A stretch of DNA of 64,000 nucleotides from Exiguobacterium aurantiacum (lineage in GTDB: Bacteria > Bacillota > Bacilli > Exiguobacteriales > Exiguobacteriaceae). The stretch lies in NCBI RefSeq assembly GCF_001766415.1, contig NZ_MKXO01000006.1, positions 62,001 to 126,000 on the forward strand. Reading direction: 5' to 3'. The notes under the pieces were generated by a model that made no database searches, had not been told where the DNA came from, and worked only from the letters and a program-made list of their open reading frames with translations. Position numbers and translations under genes: made by a program. Shown in pieces: positions 1 through 8,838 of the stretch; within the stretch, counting starts at the first letter, position 1, and each line of letters starts with the position of its first letter.

Positions 1-480
1 CTGACGAGAAAAGAACGCATTAATCAGCTACTCGTACAAGACGATACCCATTGGTTTGTACGGTGGTGGATTTGGATGGCCGGGCTCGTCGCCACGGTCG
101 TCGTCGGCTATATGGCACCGACGTGGCTCCCGTTTGTCTTGGCCATCTCCTATTTCCCGTATTTATGCCTGGAGTGGCGTAAGACGAAGCTCCTGCTCAC
201 GTTCAACGAAAGCCGTCGCTACACACGCTGGGTCTACATGGGCTTCGTGTTCGAATGGATCGGATTCGTCGCGATTTTGAGCCTGTTCGCTTTCTATCAT
301 GCAGGTGTTGTTTCGATTCAAGTTCTGCTGGCACTCATTGTCAGTTTGATTGTTTTCAGTATCCTCACCCCACGCTGGCTCGATCGATTCATCTTGATGT
401 TCGATGACGACCATGTCACCGCGAAAGTGTTGAGCAAAGCAAAAGAACAACGGAATACCGAGCACAAAACGAGTCAATGA
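1..480 (+). CDS. Four-helix membrane protein, paralogous family member A (5' end cut)
   Basis: No function recognised. The frame is open from the first base and ends TGA at 478-480. The first visible residues, LTRKERINQLL, align with the start of the copy at 14865 (MVTREERVEQL), so the true start is at or a codon or two before the window edge. Two hydrophobic pairs flank a central basic loop carrying the family motif KLLLTFNESRRY, and the tail has the family end motif FDDDHVT followed by charged residues. About 159 residues are present, the usual length for this family. It should sit in the cytoplasmic membrane with both ends inside. It is one of eleven related genes in the window. Confidence 0.8.
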   Translation: MTRKERINQLLVQDDTHWFVRWWIWMAGLVATVVVGYMAPTWLPFVLAISYFPYLCLEWRKTKLLLTFNESRRYTRWVYMGFVFEWIGFVAILSLFAFYHAGVVSIQVLLALIVSLIVFSILTPRWLDRFILMFDDDHVTAKVLSKAKEQRNTEHKTSQ

Positions 481-504
481 CACATGTCATGGTTCGTTTT
501 TTTT
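468..504 (+). terminator. Probable intrinsic terminator of the first gene
   Basis: An imperfect stem (ACGAGTCAATGAC against GTCATGGTTCGT, with a bulge) overlaps the stop codon and is followed by eight T. It separates this gene from the sugar locus that starts at 764. Confidence 0.6.
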
Positions 505-655
505 CATTAAGCAATCTCGAATTATGAATCGATAAGCTTCGTAAAGACGCTAGTTCACATAAGGATCCACTTTGTGAGAGTTGGAGAATACCGAGGGCAT
601 AGGTAACAAGGTCATTGACCTAAAGATAAGATTTATCCATAAATTATATTTTTTA

Positions 656-669
656 TAGAAACGTTTCGA
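656..669. promoter_or_regulatory. LacI-type operator O1
   Basis: TAGAAACGTTTCGA is a near copy of the perfect 14-bp palindrome TCGAAACGTTTCGA found at 8801. It lies just upstream of the -35 box of the GH3 promoter, and a second copy lies just downstream of the promoter, so a repressor could clamp it. The likely ligand protein is the LacI regulator encoded at 7718. Confidence 0.7.
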
Positions 670-676
670 TAAACCA

Positions 677-705
677 TTGCATCTCATTTTGTAAGCGCTT
701 ATACT
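677..705 (+). promoter_or_regulatory. Sigma-A promoter of the GH3-GH94 operon
   Basis: TTGCAT at 677-682 and TATACT at 700-705 are 17 bp apart, close to the vegetative consensus. A cre-like site covers the spacer and -10, and LacI-type operators sit on both sides, so catabolite control and substrate-specific repression both look likely. Confidence 0.75.
690..703. promoter_or_regulatory. cre-like (CcpA) site
   Basis: TGTAAGCGCTTATA fits the cre consensus TGWAARCGYTWNCW at all but one position. It overlaps the promoter spacer and -10 box, a position where CcpA would block transcription when preferred sugars are present. Confidence 0.65.
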
Positions 706-719
706 TTTGATATACACAG

Positions 720-733
720 GTGAAACGTTTCGA
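720..733. promoter_or_regulatory. LacI-type operator O2
   Basis: GTGAAACGTTTCGA lies immediately downstream of the expected transcription start (about 712) and before the GH3 ribosome site. It shares the core GAAACGTTTCGA with O1 and O4. Confidence 0.7.
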
Positions 734-763
734 TTTACAAATTAGAGATAAAGGCGGGATGGA

Positions 764-2917
764 ATGAGAGCGACACAATTAGTGCAGCAAATGACGGTAG
801 CCGAAAAAGTGGGACAGCTTGTTCAGACACTGCCATCCATTTTTTCGGATGACGAGCAAGATGTGATCACCGGACCGATCGCGGAGCTGCTTAAGGAAGA
901 CGGCATCACCGACGAGAATCGGTGGAACATGGGATCGGTCATCGGGATCAGCAACGCGAAGCAAGCGCGAAAACTGCAGGAAAGTTATTTGCGACATAAT
1001 CGACTCGGCATCCCGCTCCTGTTCATGGCGGACATCATCCACGGGCACCGGACAATTTTTCCGGTCCCGCTCGCGATGGCCTGTTCTTGGGATCTCGACG
1101 GACTCGAACAAATGGCACGCACTTCTTCTATCGAAGCGACGGCCTCCGGTCTACACGTCACGTTCTCTCCGATGGCTGACTTGTCACGCGATCCACGTTG
1201 GGGACGCGTCATGGAATCGACCGGAGAAGACGTTTGGCTGAACGGGGAGATGGCGGCGGCGTTCGTCCGTGGCTATCAGACGAACGATTTGACGAGAGAA
1301 GATGCGCTAGCAGCCTGCGTCAAACACTTCGCGGCCTATGGTGCACCGGAAGGCGGACGCGACTACAATACGGTCGATGTGTCCGATCGCGAACTGCGTG
1401 AGTACCATCTACCAGCCTACAAACGGGCCCTTGAAGAAGGGGCGAAAATGGTGATGACGAGTTTCAACGTCGTCCATGGTGTTCCGGCCACTGCGAGCGA
1501 ATATCTCATGCGGGACATCCTCCGAAGCGAGTGGGGGTTTGAAGGCGTACTGATCTCGGATTGGACGGCGATCAAAGAACTCATTCACCACGGTGTCGCC
1601 GAAACGTTGAAGGATGCGGGCGAACTCGCGCTACGAGCTGGCGTTGATATCGACATGATGTCGGGCGCATATTCTAACTATATCGAAGCGATGCTTGAAG
1701 CAGGGATCGATGAGGCGTTACTCGATGAGGCGGTCTTACGGATTTTGACGCTAAAAGAAGAGTTAGGTTTATTCGACAACCCTTACCGAGGGATCGATCA
1801 GACGAAAGAGACAGCGCTCCATCTGTCAGATGAGCACCGTGATCAAGCGCGGCGTCTGGCCGAAAAGAGTGCGGTCCTCTTGAAAAATGATGGTGTCCTC
1901 CCGTTACAAAAGCAACGTGTCGCGCTCATCGGACCGTTCGCCGACTCGAACGACGTGCTCGGTCCATGGGCGGGCTACGGGAAAAAAGAAGAGGCCGTGA
2001 CGTTGCGACAAGCGTTCGACCGGGCCGAACTTCCATATACGTTTACGGGCGGGGCGACCGTCGAAGCAGAGATTGATTGGACGGAAGCATGCCGTATCGC
2101 GGAGCAAGCGGACGTGATCGTCTTGGCGCTCGGTGAAGCATCATGGATGAGTGGAGAAGCCGGCAGTCGGACGGACATTCGTCTTCCGAAGACGCAACGC
2201 GAAGGGCTTAAACGCCTGAAGGCGCTCGGGAAGCCGGTCGTGACGATCTTGTTCAACGGCCGTCCGCTCGACCTTCGCGACGTTGTCGAGCATTCGGATG
2301 CAGTGCTTGAAGCCTGGTATCCGGGGACCGAGGCCGGTTCGGCACTCGTGAACTTGTTGTATGGGCAAGTCAGTCCGTCCGGGAAGTTGACGATGTCGTT
2401 TCCTTACAACGTCGGACAAGTGCCGATCCGCTATGATGCGCTACGGACAGGGCGTCCGTCAGACATCGAACACGCCGACCCACGCTACACGAGCAAATAT
2501 CTCGACGCGCCGAACGAGCCGCTCTTCCCGTTCGGATATGGCATGACATACACGACGTTTAGTTACAACGACTTCATCGTCAAAGAAGTAACGGACGGCA
2601 TCGTCGAGGCGACGGTTGTCATTCGGAATGATGGGACGACGACGGCAGACGAGATCGTCCAATGGTATATCCAAGACAAAGTGGCCAAAGTCTCGCGGCC
2701 CGTCAAGCAATTGAAAGGGTACGACAAAGTGACGCTCGAAGCAGGTGAGTCTGTGACGGTAACGTTCACTGTTGAAGCAGACATGCTCCGCTATCTTCAG
2801 CCGAACGGTACGTTTGACGCCGACCCTGGAACGTTTACGCTCTTTGTGGGCCCGAACAGCCGTGACGTATTGGCAAAATCTTTTGAACTAAAAACAAAAA
2901 CGAGGTGTACGACGTGA
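764..2917 (+). CDS. GH3 beta-glucosidase, probably acting on sophorose and short beta-1,2-glucans
   Basis: A complete family-3 glycoside hydrolase of 717 residues with no signal peptide, so cytoplasmic. The N-terminal barrel carries RDPRWGRVMESTGED and KHFAAYG, and the nucleophile is D266 in GVLISDW. The likely acid/base is E465 in the second domain (SGEAGS). A fibronectin III-like C-terminal domain follows from about residue 600. As recalled, it resembles the Listeria innocua GH3 enzyme Lin1840, which cleaves sophorose, throughout. The start at 764 follows an AAGGCGGG ribosome site. It overlaps the GH94 gene by four bases, pointing to coupled translation. The substrate is inferred from the pairing with GH94. 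Confidence 0.9.
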   Translation: MRATQLVQQMTVAEKVGQLVQTLPSIFSDDEQDVITGPIAELLKEDGITDENRWNMGSVIGISNAKQARKLQESYLRHNRLGIPLLFMADIIHGHRTIFPVPLAMACSWDLDGLEQMARTSSIEATASGLHVTFSPMADLSRDPRWGRVMESTGEDVWLNGEMAAAFVRGYQTNDLTREDALAACVKHFAAYGAPEGGRDYNTVDVSDRELREYHLPAYKRALEEGAKMVMTSFNVVHGVPATASEYLMRDILRSEWGFEGVLISDWTAIKELIHHGVAETLKDAGELALRAGVDIDMMSGAYSNYIEAMLEAGIDEALLDEAVLRILTLKEELGLFDNPYRGIDQTKETALHLSDEHRDQARRLAEKSAVLLKNDGVLPLQKQRVALIGPFADSNDVLGPWAGYGKKEEAVTLRQAFDRAELPYTFTGGATVEAEIDWTEACRIAEQADVIVLALGEASWMSGEAGSRTDIRLPKTQREGLKRLKALGKPVVTILFNGRPLDLRDVVEHSDAVLEAWYPGTEAGSALVNLLYGQVSPSGKLTMSFPYNVGQVPIRYDALRTGRPSDIEHADPRYTSKYLDAPNEPLFPFGYGMTYTTFSYNDFIVKEVTDGIVEATVVIRNDGTTTADEIVQWYIQDKVAKVSRPVKQLKGYDKVTLEAGESVTVTFTVEADMLRYLQPNGTFDADPGTFTLFVGPNSRDVLAKSFELKTKTRCTT

Positions 2918-5900
2918 ATGTATTAACCGAACAGACGACGCTGACAGCTGGAGACGTGAGCCTCTCGCTCACTCCGATGGGAGATATCCGTCAATTAAAA
3001 ACCGGACCGATCATGGTCAACCAGTTGATCCACCATCCATTTGATGGCTCAATGGCCAACCTCTACGTCCGATATGAGAAAGGGGTTGCCCGTCCGTTGC
3101 TTGGGCTTCATTCACCTAGTGATTTCGTGGCCTCAGGCCAGGAAATCGTTTGGTCCGGGCGATACCCTGAGTTCGCTTATGAAGTACGGGGGACGCTCAG
3201 TGACACTGGCGTTCGCTTTGATGCGACATTCGAAGGGACAGGTCGATTCGACGTCACATACGTCCAAGATCTCGGGCTCGCTGATGAAGGCGGTGTCCGC
3301 ACGAACGAGGCGTACATGGCCCAGTATATCGACTATGTGAAGACGGGTGCGGCGCTGATGGCCCGCCAAAACCAAAAGCAGTCGACCGGGTTCCCGGCGA
3401 TTCGGATGACGTCGTCCCGAGCCATCGCAGAATATGCGACGGACGGATTTGACGTGTATGGGACATCGTATAAATTGACTGGACGGGCCGCGGGGCTAGA
3501 CGGGGCATTGCCTTCCCGCGTGTATCAATATGAGTTCGCCTTGCCGACGCTTCGGACCGAAACGTTGGACATGGGGACGGACCGAGAAATCGCGTTCGAA
3601 TTGTCATTCGTTCAAGATCATCCAGAGGCGCTGACCGAGCAATCGATCGAGCGTTTCGTAACGGTCGAAGCGGGAGCGCCTGTCGAACAAACAGTACGTC
3701 CGCGTCCGCGTCTTCGCCAACCGTTCCAACCAATCAGCGGAGCCGGGCTCACGATGACCGAAGTCGAGCGCCTCTATCCGGTGCGCCGACTCGAGGAGAC
3801 GGAAGACGGACAGCTCTTGTCCTTCTTCACAGAAGAGGGCGCGCACGTCGTGTTGGCGGCGAAAGAGCACCTCGTTGAACGGAGTCACGGCAACATCTTA
3901 TTGAACGCCGGCAGCCTGATGCCGGACGAGTCGAAGCTTGCGACGACCGTGTTCATGAACGGCGTCTTCAACTCGCACATCGTTTACGGCAACACAAACT
4001 TCAACAAGTGGACGACCAACGTCCGCAACCCGCTCAACGTCCCGAAAACTTCAGGGCAGCGCATCTATGTCGAGATGGACGGGGCATACCGTTTGTTGAC
4101 GATGCCGAGCCTGTTCGAGATGCGGCTGAACGAGGCAGTGTGGCGCTACGAGCTAGACGGGGAGACGATCGTCGTCCGTACGTTCATCGCTTCGGATGCT
4201 CCAGTCATCAAGACGACCGTCGAATCGTCGCAACCGCGACGCTTCGTCATGAGTAACCAGATCGCGATGAACACGCAAGAGTACGTCGCCCCGTTCCACA
4301 TGGAGCAGACGGACAACCGGCTCGTATTCAAGGCGGATGAGACGTCAGACAGCGCCGGGATACGACCTGATCTGACGTATGCAATCGAGAGCGATCAGCC
4401 GTTCCAACTCCTCAAAACATCGGATTGGTTCGATCAACCGTTCGAGGACGATCTCGTCTGGATGGCTTACGAGCCGAGTGAGCGTGTGACGATGCACCTT
4501 GGTCTGGCGACGCACACTCCGTTCGAGCTAGATGAAAAGCAGGAGCTACACGCTTACCGTACATGGATGGACAGCTATATGAACGGGCTCACACTTGAAG
4601 GTGAGACACCGGACATCGAGGCGTTGAATATTCAGGCGCTATGGTACGTCCAAAACATGCGGGTCCACTACCAGTCACCGCACGGTCTTGAGCAATATGG
4701 CGGAGCCGCTTGGGGGACGCGGGACGTGTCGCAAGGACCGATGGAGTTCTTGCTTTCGACCGGTCACTTTGACGAGGCGCGTAAACTTCTCCTCGTGATT
4801 TTCAGCCATCAATTCAAAGATGGGGACTGGCCGCAATGGTTCATGTTCGATGAATATGCGGGCATCCAACAAGAAGATAGCCATGGTGACGTCATCGTCT
4901 GGCCTCTCAAGGCGCTCTCGGATTATTTGAGCCGGACTGAGGACGTGACGTGCCTCGATGAAACGATTCCGTTCCGCGACCGGGACGGTAAAGCGGAGGC
5001 GAACGCTACACTTTATGCACACGTCGAACGCGCGCTCGGATTCATTGAAGAGCATTTCGTCGACGGCTCGGTCTTCTCCGCTTATGGTGGGGGCGATTGG
5101 GACGATACGCTGCAACCGGCCGACGAAGAGTTGAAACGTCACTTGATCAGTTCATGGACGGTCACCTTGACGTACCAAGCGTTCCGTCAGTTGCATGAAC
5201 AGTTGCCAACGTCTGCTTTGGCAGAACGTCTAGGCGAGTTGAGCCAAATCATCCGCAAACAGTTCACCGACGAGATGATCCGTGACGGTGTGATCGCAGG
5301 GTTCTTGAAAGAAGTCGATGGACGGTTTGAGGCGATGCTCCACCCGTCTGATGAAACGTTGCCGATGCGCTACCGCTTGTTGCCGATGACGCGCAGTGTC
5401 ATCGCGGAACTTGTCGATCAAGACCAGATGACACGTAATTTTGATTTGATCGCCACGCATTTGACGTTCCCGGACGGGGTTCGTCTCATGAACCGGCCGG
5501 CTGAATACCGCGGCGGCGTCAGCCGTCACTTTATGCGGGCCGAGCAGGCGGCAAACTTCGGTCGGGAGATCGGACTGCAATACGTGCACGCCCATATCCG
5601 TTACATCGAGGCGCTCGCGAAAGCAGGACATCGTGAGAAGATTCGCCCGGCCTTCAACATGATCAACCCGGTCCGGATGGACGAAGTGAAAAATGCCGCA
5701 CCACGGCAACGGAACGCCTACTTCAGTAGCTCGGACGGGGACTTCGCTGACCGCTACGCAGCGGAGTCGCAATTCGACCGCTTGAAAGATGGGACAGTAC
5801 CCGTGAAAGCGGGATGGCGCATCTATTCGAGTGGACCGGGAATCTGGTTCAACCAGCTCGTTTCGAACTACCTCGGGATTCGTCTCGGGACAAACCATGT

Positions 5901-6132
5901 CGAGCTCGATCCGATCGTGGATGCCGATATGCATGTCCAGCTCCGCCTCTTTGGTGCGGATACGACGATTCAGTTCCGCAAGGGTGACCCGAGCGTGACG
6001 CTGAACGGTCAGAAGTTGACTGGTCATGCTCTGTCGAATCCTTACCGAGAGGCAGGACAACGCATCGAAAAAGATGAATTTTTACGCTACGCCAAGGAAA
6101 AGAATGAGTTAGTGATTACGGTGAAAGGGTGA
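2914..6132 (+). CDS. GH94 1,2-beta-oligoglucan phosphorylase
   Basis: A 1,072-residue cytoplasmic protein that should phosphorolyse beta-1,2-gluco-oligosaccharides to alpha-glucose 1-phosphate. Segments such as SPHGLEQYGGAAWGTRDVSQG, GDWPQWFMFD, ESHGDVIVWPLK and NAYFSSSDGDF match, as recalled, the Listeria innocua enzyme Lin1839 closely. The GDWDD motif at residues 727-731 is where GH94 enzymes carry the general acid (DWND in cellobiose phosphorylase). A GTG start at 2914 is preferred over GTG 2905 because GAGG at 2902-2905 then has normal spacing. The stop lies inside a terminator-like hairpin. Function is by family resemblance; cellobiose-type activity is less likely given the length and the GH3 partner. 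Confidence 0.88.
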   Translation: MNVLTEQTTLTAGDVSLSLTPMGDIRQLKTGPIMVNQLIHHPFDGSMANLYVRYEKGVARPLLGLHSPSDFVASGQEIVWSGRYPEFAYEVRGTLSDTGVRFDATFEGTGRFDVTYVQDLGLADEGGVRTNEAYMAQYIDYVKTGAALMARQNQKQSTGFPAIRMTSSRAIAEYATDGFDVYGTSYKLTGRAAGLDGALPSRVYQYEFALPTLRTETLDMGTDREIAFELSFVQDHPEALTEQSIERFVTVEAGAPVEQTVRPRPRLRQPFQPISGAGLTMTEVERLYPVRRLEETEDGQLLSFFTEEGAHVVLAAKEHLVERSHGNILLNAGSLMPDESKLATTVFMNGVFNSHIVYGNTNFNKWTTNVRNPLNVPKTSGQRIYVEMDGAYRLLTMPSLFEMRLNEAVWRYELDGETIVVRTFIASDAPVIKTTVESSQPRRFVMSNQIAMNTQEYVAPFHMEQTDNRLVFKADETSDSAGIRPDLTYAIESDQPFQLLKTSDWFDQPFEDDLVWMAYEPSERVTMHLGLATHTPFELDEKQELHAYRTWMDSYMNGLTLEGETPDIEALNIQALWYVQNMRVHYQSPHGLEQYGGAAWGTRDVSQGPMEFLLSTGHFDEARKLLLVIFSHQFKDGDWPQWFMFDEYAGIQQEDSHGDVIVWPLKALSDYLSRTEDVTCLDETIPFRDRDGKAEANATLYAHVERALGFIEEHFVDGSVFSAYGGGDWDDTLQPADEELKRHLISSWTVTLTYQAFRQLHEQLPTSALAERLGELSQIIRKQFTDEMIRDGVIAGFLKEVDGRFEAMLHPSDETLPMRYRLLPMTRSVIAELVDQDQMTRNFDLIATHLTFPDGVRLMNRPAEYRGGVSRHFMRAEQAANFGREIGLQYVHAHIRYIEALAKAGHREKIRPAFNMINPVRMDEVKNAAPRQRNAYFSSSDGDFADRYAAESQFDRLKDGTVPVKAGWRIYSSGPGIWFNQLVSNYLGIRLGTNHVELDPIVDADMHVQLRLFGADTTIQFRKGDPSVTLNGQKLTGHALSNPYREAGQRIEKDEFLRYAKEKNELVITVKG

Positions 6133-6153
6133 CGAATTCGTCACCCTTTTCTT
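6124..6153 (+). terminator. Terminator-like hairpin between GH94 and GH13
   Basis: A perfect palindrome, AAAGGGTGACG with its complement CGTCACCCTTT, begins inside the GH94 stop region and ends in TTTTCTT. The next gene starts only 15 bases later with its own ribosome site, so it is probably a partial terminator or an mRNA stabiliser that lowers GH13 and LacI expression. Confidence 0.6.
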
Positions 6154-6167
6154 AATAGGAGGATCAT

Positions 6168-7700
6168 ATGGACGCAAAACAAGTGAACACGGTCTATCAA
6201 GTGTATCCGAAGAGCTTTCAAGACAGCGACGGTGATGGGGTCGGTGATTTAAGAGGCATCATCGGGCGTCTCGACTATCTGGAATGGCTTGGGATTGACA
6301 TGGTGTGGCTGAATCCGGTATACGTCTCGCCCGGTTACGATAACGGTTATGACGTCGCGGACTATGCGCGGATCGACCCGATGTTTGGGTCGATGGAAGA
6401 TATGGACGAGTTGATCCGAAAAGCGAAAGATAGAGGGATCGGCATCATGATGGACATCGTCGCCAACCACACGTCGCATCAGCATGATTGGTTCCTCCAG
6501 TCCGAGCGTGACCCGGAAGGAGCATACGGCGACTTCTACATTTGGCGCGATACGCCGAACGAATGGAGCTCGTTCTTCGGGGGCGGGACGTGGACGTATT
6601 CACCGGTCCGGGGCCAGTACTATTTCCATGCGTTCGCCCCGGAGCAACCGGATTTGAATTGGGGGAATGAGCAAGTACGGACGGAGATGGCGGGCGTCTT
6701 GGCGTTTTGGGCCGAGCGCGGGGTGACGGGTTTTCGTTTTGACGTCATCGATTTGATCGGGAAAGATGTCGACCGCAAACGATGGCTCGACTTTCCGTTG
6801 ATGCGCCGCTACTTAAAAGATTTAGTGGCGCAAGTCGATGCCTCTTCTATGCTTCTTGTCGGTGAAGCGGGCGGATTGACCCGGGACGAAATTCTAGCTT
6901 TGCAACGGGACGGTTCATTAGACGTCGTCTTTAATTTTGAAGTCTGTGCCCTTGACGAACAAGTGGGGCAAGGCAAATGGAAGCTCGCCTCGTTCGAGCC
7001 GTCGCGGCTGAAAGCCACGCTCGACACGTGGCAACGGGCGTTTGCGGCCGAGGGACGCAATAGCCTGTTCTGGAACAACCATGACCAGCCTCGCGCCATT
7101 TCAAGATGGTATGACGGTGACGAGCGAGCAGCGAAAATGCTCGCGGTCCTCCTATACGGGTTGAAAGGAATCCCATTCCTCTATCAAGGAGAAGAGGTCG
7201 GTATGACGAACGGTATGATCGCGCCAGAGGATTATCAAGACGTCGAGACGCTAAATTATTTAGGGACGGGTGGAACGCTTGATGCCGTTCGAATGAAAGG
7301 ACGTGATCACGCCCGGCTTCCGATGGCATGGGGGGAAGGAGCGGACACGTTCAGCACGGGAACACCGTGGCTTCGGTCGCTTCACCACGACGAAGGTAGG
7401 GACGTCTCGACGATGCGCTTGGATGAAACGAGTCTGCTTCACTTGTACCGAGAACTGATTGCACTGCGTCGGACGAATCGAGTGCTACGTGACGGGGCGT
7501 ATGAACTCGTTCCGACCGAAGATCATCTGTACGTGTATCGCCGCTTCCTCGCGGAGGAGACACCACTCCTTGTCGTCGTGAATCTGTCTCCGGACACGGT
7601 ACCGATACCGGTTGAATGCGGGGACCGATTGATTGCCACAGAGCAGGTCGAGTCACCAATGCTACGGCCGTATGAAGCGTTCATATGTTATAATTTTTGA
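6168..7700 (+). CDS. GH13 alpha-glucosidase family enzyme
   Basis: A 510-residue cytoplasmic enzyme of the oligo-1,6-glucosidase/trehalose-6-phosphate hydrolase group. It begins with the typical VYQVYPKSFQDSDGDGVGDL. The catalytic triad is visible: D192 (GFRFDV), E233 (VGEAGG) and D306 (NNHDQPR), with NHTS in conserved region I. A strong AGGAGG site precedes the ATG. Such enzymes retain alpha linkages as substrates, which is unexpected beside a beta-1,2-glucan phosphorylase and beta-glucosidase. It could act on an alpha-glucoside imported by the same transporter, or on product formed from glucose 1-phosphate; the sequence does not decide. The gene ends just before the LacI gene, so the two are probably co-transcribed. 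Confidence 0.85.
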   Translation: MDAKQVNTVYQVYPKSFQDSDGDGVGDLRGIIGRLDYLEWLGIDMVWLNPVYVSPGYDNGYDVADYARIDPMFGSMEDMDELIRKAKDRGIGIMMDIVANHTSHQHDWFLQSERDPEGAYGDFYIWRDTPNEWSSFFGGGTWTYSPVRGQYYFHAFAPEQPDLNWGNEQVRTEMAGVLAFWAERGVTGFRFDVIDLIGKDVDRKRWLDFPLMRRYLKDLVAQVDASSMLLVGEAGGLTRDEILALQRDGSLDVVFNFEVCALDEQVGQGKWKLASFEPSRLKATLDTWQRAFAAEGRNSLFWNNHDQPRAISRWYDGDERAAKMLAVLLYGLKGIPFLYQGEEVGMTNGMIAPEDYQDVETLNYLGTGGTLDAVRMKGRDHARLPMAWGEGADTFSTGTPWLRSLHHDEGRDVSTMRLDETSLLHLYRELIALRRTNRVLRDGAYELVPTEDHLYVYRRFLAEETPLLVVVNLSPDTVPIPVECGDRLIATEQVESPMLRPYEAFICYNF

Positions 7701-7717
7701 CAGAAGGAAGTGAGGAA

Positions 7718-8692
7718 ATGGCAGGAATCAAAGACATCGCAAAAGAGGCGGGCGTTTCGATATCGACCGTTTCGTATGCGCTAAACGGTAGTCCGAAAGT
7801 GACAGAAAAAACGAGGCAACGCATCATTAAAATCGCCGAAGAGTTGAACTACGTGCCAAACGCCGCGGCGCGTACGCTAAAGACAAGAAAAACGCATATC
7901 ATCGGAGCGTTTCTCGGGGACTACTCCGGATCGTTCTACGGGGAGTTACTAAAAGGGATCAACCAAGAGCTGGCTGATACCGGCTATGAGTTGATCGTTT
8001 GTAACGGTCCCGAATCACATCGTCTGATGACTGAGCGCATGGTAGACGGGGCGCTCATCTTAGGGCATCGCTTCACCCAAGAACAAATTTTAGAGTTCGC
8101 GGATCGAGGCCATCCGCTGACGATGCTCGACCGTGAGATTGAACATCCGAACATCAGTTGTGTGCTACTCGATAATCAAATCGGAATGAATCAAGAGATG
8201 GACGCCATCTTGGAAACGAACCCTAATCAGATTCATCTTGTGAACGGTCCGGTCGGCAACCATGATGCTGTCGAACGACGGAAAGTCGTCGTTGATCGCG
8301 CAAGCGCAGCCGGAGTCGCTGTTCGAGAATGGAACGGCGAGTTTACGAAACGTTCAGGTATCCGGGCAGCGAGTGAATTGCTTGAAGTGATTCAAGAAGG
8401 CGACGCCATTATTTGTTTGAACGACGATATGGCACTCGGGGTTTATGACGTCTTGCAAAACTTTTCTCTCCGGATCGGGGAAGATATCTCGCTCGTTGGC
8501 TTTGATAAACTTGAAATCACCAACTATACTCAACCTCGAATCGCGAGTGTCAGCTATTCGAAGCCGGACTGGGGCAAGAAGGCGGCTCGTGCGTTGCTCC
8601 ATTTGATTGAAGCGAAGGAAAATTCAAAACAGACAATCCCTTCAAAATTCATTAAAGACGCTTCAATCCGAAAAAAAAATAATAAAAAATAA
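7718..8692 (+). CDS. LacI-family repressor of the beta-glucan locus
   Basis: A 324-residue regulator with an N-terminal LacI helix-turn-helix (IKDIAKEAGVSISTVSYALNG), the hinge-type segment YVPNAAARTLKT and a periplasmic-binding-protein-like sensor domain. ATG 7718 is chosen because GGAAGTGAGG lies upstream; an upstream in-frame ATG overlaps the end of GH13. It lies between the enzyme genes and the transporter genes, and both transcription units carry 14-bp CGAAACGTTTCG-type operators, making it the expected controller. The inducer is probably a sophoro-oligosaccharide, by context only. Confidence 0.88.
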   Translation: MAGIKDIAKEAGVSISTVSYALNGSPKVTEKTRQRIIKIAEELNYVPNAAARTLKTRKTHIIGAFLGDYSGSFYGELLKGINQELADTGYELIVCNGPESHRLMTERMVDGALILGHRFTQEQILEFADRGHPLTMLDREIEHPNISCVLLDNQIGMNQEMDAILETNPNQIHLVNGPVGNHDAVERRKVVVDRASAAGVAVREWNGEFTKRSGIRAASELLEVIQEGDAIICLNDDMALGVYDVLQNFSLRIGEDISLVGFDKLEITNYTQPRIASVSYSKPDWGKKAARALLHLIEAKENSKQTIPSKFIKDASIRKKNNKK

Positions 8693-8700
8693 AATACGTA

Positions 8701-8729
8701 TTGTAAGCGGATACATTGTGAACTATAAT
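8701..8729 (+). promoter_or_regulatory. Sigma-A promoter of the transporter operon
   Basis: TTGTAA at 8701-8706 and a perfect TATAAT at 8724-8729 are 17 bp apart. The -35 overlaps a cre-like site, and an operator-like sequence begins six bases after the -10. A weaker second candidate, TTGATT at 8752 with TATAAA at 8774, lies downstream. Confidence 0.75.
8702..8715. promoter_or_regulatory. cre-like (CcpA) site overlapping the -35 box
   Basis: TGTAAGCGGATACA matches the cre consensus at all but two positions. Binding here would occlude the -35 box, as expected for glucose repression of a secondary sugar transporter. Confidence 0.55.
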
Positions 8730-8734
8730 GTTTA

Positions 8735-8748
8735 TAGAAACGTTTAAC
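8735..8748. promoter_or_regulatory. LacI-type operator O3 (weak half)
   Basis: TAGAAACGTTTAAC keeps the core GAAACGTTT, but the right half is degraded compared with O4. It covers the probable transcription start. Confidence 0.5.
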
Positions 8749-8800
8749 CTGTTGATTTTGCAGTAAACCTTTGTATAAACATTATTTTTTTACATGATAA

Positions 8801-8814
8801 TCGAAACGTTTCGA
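8801..8814. promoter_or_regulatory. LacI-type operator O4 (perfect palindrome)
   Basis: TCGAAACGTTTCGA, flanked by AA and TT, gives an 18-bp perfect palindrome just before the ribosome site of the binding-protein gene. It is the best copy of the operator shared with the GH3 promoter. An ATG at 8794 runs through it and is therefore an unlikely start. Confidence 0.75.
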
Positions 8815-8838
8815 TTATCGAGAAACGGAGGAATTCAG

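Noticed and set aside
5230-6060. A 276-codon minus-strand reading frame
   Set aside because: It is the antisense shadow of the GH94 gene, whose conserved motifs run through the same bases.
8794-8838. An upstream ATG for the first binding protein
   Set aside because: It starts inside the operator palindrome region, lacks a ribosome site and would bury the lipoprotein signal.
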